A model generated the notes under the pieces. It was given only the letters and a program-made list of their open reading frames with translations. It was not told the DNA's origin and did not search any database. Positions 63,032-64,000 of a DNA stretch of 64,000 nucleotides are shown one piece after another. Made by a program: the position numbers and the translations under genes. Source of the DNA: Chryseobacterium sp. 7 (lineage in GTDB: Bacteria > Bacteroidota > Bacteroidia > Flavobacteriales > Weeksellaceae); NCBI RefSeq assembly GCF_003663845.1, contig NZ_RCCA01000001.1:3968001-4032000 (forward strand). The letters are read 5' to 3'. Numbering within the stretch: the stretch's first letter is position 1; each line of letters opens with the position of its first letter.

Positions 63032-63087
63032 ATTTTAATAAAAGACTGAAATTGATCGAGAAACTCTACTCTACAGATTTCAGTGTT

Positions 63088-63118
63088 AAAAAAAATCACA
63101 TTATAAAGGTGATTTTTT
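63088..63118. other. Hairpin between tRNA-Thr(TGT) and second tRNA-Gly
   Basis: Stem AAAAATCAC / GTGATTTTT, like 62664-62693, with a different loop. Confidence 0.4.
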
Positions 63119-63119
63119 G

Positions 63120-63192
63120 AGCGGAAGACGGGGGTCGAACCCGCGACATTCAGCTTGGAAGGCTGACGCTCTACCAACTGAGCTACTTCCGC
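63120..63192 (-). tRNA. tRNA-Gly(TCC), second copy
   Basis: Same sequence as 62698-62770; part of a duplicated Gly-Tyr-Thr block. Confidence 0.95.
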
Positions 63193-63279
63193 AATTTTGT
63201 TTCCAAAACTATTGGTAAACGCTGTGCAAAACTAAGAAAACTTATTTAATCTTGCAAGTTTTTTTATAAAAATATAAAG

Positions 63280-63360
63280 TGGGGAGAGCAGGATTCGAAC
63301 CTACGAAGCCGAAGCAACTGAGTTACAGTCAGTCCCATTTAGCCACTCTGGAATCTCCCC
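63280..63360 (-). tRNA. tRNA-Tyr(GTA), second copy
   Basis: Same sequence as 62857-62937. The spacer to tRNA-Gly is also nearly identical to that of the first block. Confidence 0.95.
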
Positions 63361-63378
63361 AAAAGTTTATATTTTATG

Positions 63379-63452
63379 AGCCTCCAGAGGGATTCGAACC
63401 CACGACCCCGAGATTACAAATCACGTGCTCTGGCCAACTGAGCTATGGAGGC
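63379..63452 (-). tRNA. tRNA-Thr(TGT), second copy
   Basis: Same sequence as 62958-63031. First tRNA of the cluster in transcription order after hpf. Confidence 0.93.
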
Positions 63453-63561
63453 AAATATAAAAAAGAATTCAAAAGATCGCTGTTCCTTTTTTGCGAGTGC
63501 AAATATAGAACGGATTTTTTGAATTCTCAAATATTTTAGAAACTTTTTTTAACTTTTTTTT

Positions 63562-63852
63562 CTATGCCATTTCTTTTTTCTTGATTAGTAGCTTTTTAGC
63601 TGTATCAACACAAAGATCCAAACTTTCTTCAAAACTCGCGGATGTCTTCTTTACTACGATATCGTCTCCCGGAACCGCCAAAATAATCTCAGCCGTTTTA
63701 TTAGCTTTATCAGCGTTATTTTCCACTTTTAAAAATACCTTGCACTCCTGAATTTTGTCATAAAAGGTATCCAATTTGCTTACTTTTTTGTCAATGTGTG
63801 ACTCTAGTGGTTCGTGTGGTGTTAAACCAATTGATTGAACTGAAATCTTCAT
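63562..63852 (-). CDS. hpf: Ribosome hibernation promoting factor, short HPF/YfiA type
   Basis: This 96-residue protein is of the ribosome-associated sigma-54 modulation/HPF family (MKISVQSIGLTPHEPLESHI, CKVFLKV, ETAEIILAVPG-like centre, CVDTAKKLLIKKK). It binds the decoding site of idle 30S subunits in stationary phase. The start ATG overlaps the stop of the xerC-like gene (ATGA). It precedes the tRNA cluster, a known order in flavobacteria. Confidence 0.88.
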   Translation of the reverse strand: MKISVQSIGLTPHEPLESHIDKKVSKLDTFYDKIQECKVFLKVENNADKANKTAEIILAVPGDDIVVKKTSASFEESLDLCVDTAKKLLIKKKEMA

Positions 63853-64000
63853 AATTCTTCTTTTTTTGATGCTCGAGGGTGAGCCTGATTAAACACTTTT
63901 TTCAATTGTTCAATATTAGCATTCGTATAGACTTGAGTACTGGCAAGACTGGAATGCCCTAATATTTTTTTCACTTTGGAGATCTCCGCCCCATTATCCA
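63849..64000 (-). CDS. Tyrosine recombinase, XerC-like, C-terminal end (partial)
   Basis: The last 49 codons are visible: the terminal box with catalytic His (ILGHSSLAST) and the Tyr nucleophile (QVYTNAN), then a basic end (PRASKKEEL). It is a host gene, not part of the prophage, probably a chromosomal Xer recombinase. The rest is outside the window. It overlaps hpf by 4 bases. Confidence 0.85.
   Translation of the reverse strand, partial: DNGAEISKVKKILGHSSLASTQVYTNANIEQLKKVFNQAHPRASKKEEL

Larger units (their letters stand above)
62698..63452 (-). repeat. Tandem duplication of a three-tRNA block
   Basis: The blocks 62698-63031 and 63120-63452 have the same order, the same tRNA sequences and spacers alike except for a few bases. 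This is a recent tandem duplication of Thr(TGT)-Tyr-Gly. Confidence 0.85.

Noticed and set aside
63279..63539. 86-codon plus-strand frame across tRNA genes
   Set aside because: It is antisense to tRNA-Tyr and tRNA-Thr; tRNA genes often give such spurious open frames.

Overview
The window is about 64 kb of an A+T-rich Bacteroidota chromosome, most likely a flavobacterium of the Chryseobacterium/Elizabethkingia kind. Reasons for this: promoters of the TTTG/TAnnTTTG type; a secreted protein with a type IX secretion (T9SS)-like C-terminus; secreted fibre proteins typical of Bacteroidota; and a xerC-like gene, hpf and a tRNA-Thr/Tyr/Gly/Thr cluster at the right edge. Almost all of the window is two related temperate prophages lying head to tail in the 3' end of one tRNA-Thr(GGT) gene.

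Positions 1-19595 are the right part of prophage 1; its left end lies outside the window. It holds the contractile-tail baseplate and fibre genes (gpU, X, D, V, W, J, I, collar fibre), a Dam-like methylase, a structured RNA, a secreted-protein/toxin cassette with a 2242-residue TcB/TcC-like Rhs protein and a candidate immunity gene, and an integrase beside the att site.

Positions 19554-62626 are a complete prophage 2 of about 43 kb. From left to right it has integrase arm sites, a gene of unknown function, a CI-like repressor, a divergent operator, early genes with a Bro-N antirepressor, and a replication gene carrying iteron-like repeats. A RepA-like ATPase, a candidate cos region and a lambda-like packaging and head module (terminases, gpW, portal, protease-capsid fusion) follow. 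A HaeIII-like restriction-modification cassette is inserted backwards into this module. Next come Mu/P2-like tail genes with a frameshifted assembly chaperone, and then a second version of everything seen in prophage 1.

Positions 62585-64000 are host sequence: seven tRNA genes (a Gly-Tyr-Thr trio is duplicated), hpf and the end of a xerC-like gene, all on the minus strand.

Comparing the two prophages is very informative. The structural genes are nearly identical, but several places are exchanged or re-paired. The toxin tip and the gene after it are unrelated between copies; one tip has an HELLH metallopeptidase motif. The integrase N-termini and the 12-bp arm sites beside them have changed together. 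The 180-nt RNA upstream of the toxin cassette keeps the same pseudoknotted helices while the paired bases differ. That covarying RNA and the exchangeable Rhs tips are the most interesting content of the window. All family names are by recognition from the sequence; no searches were run.
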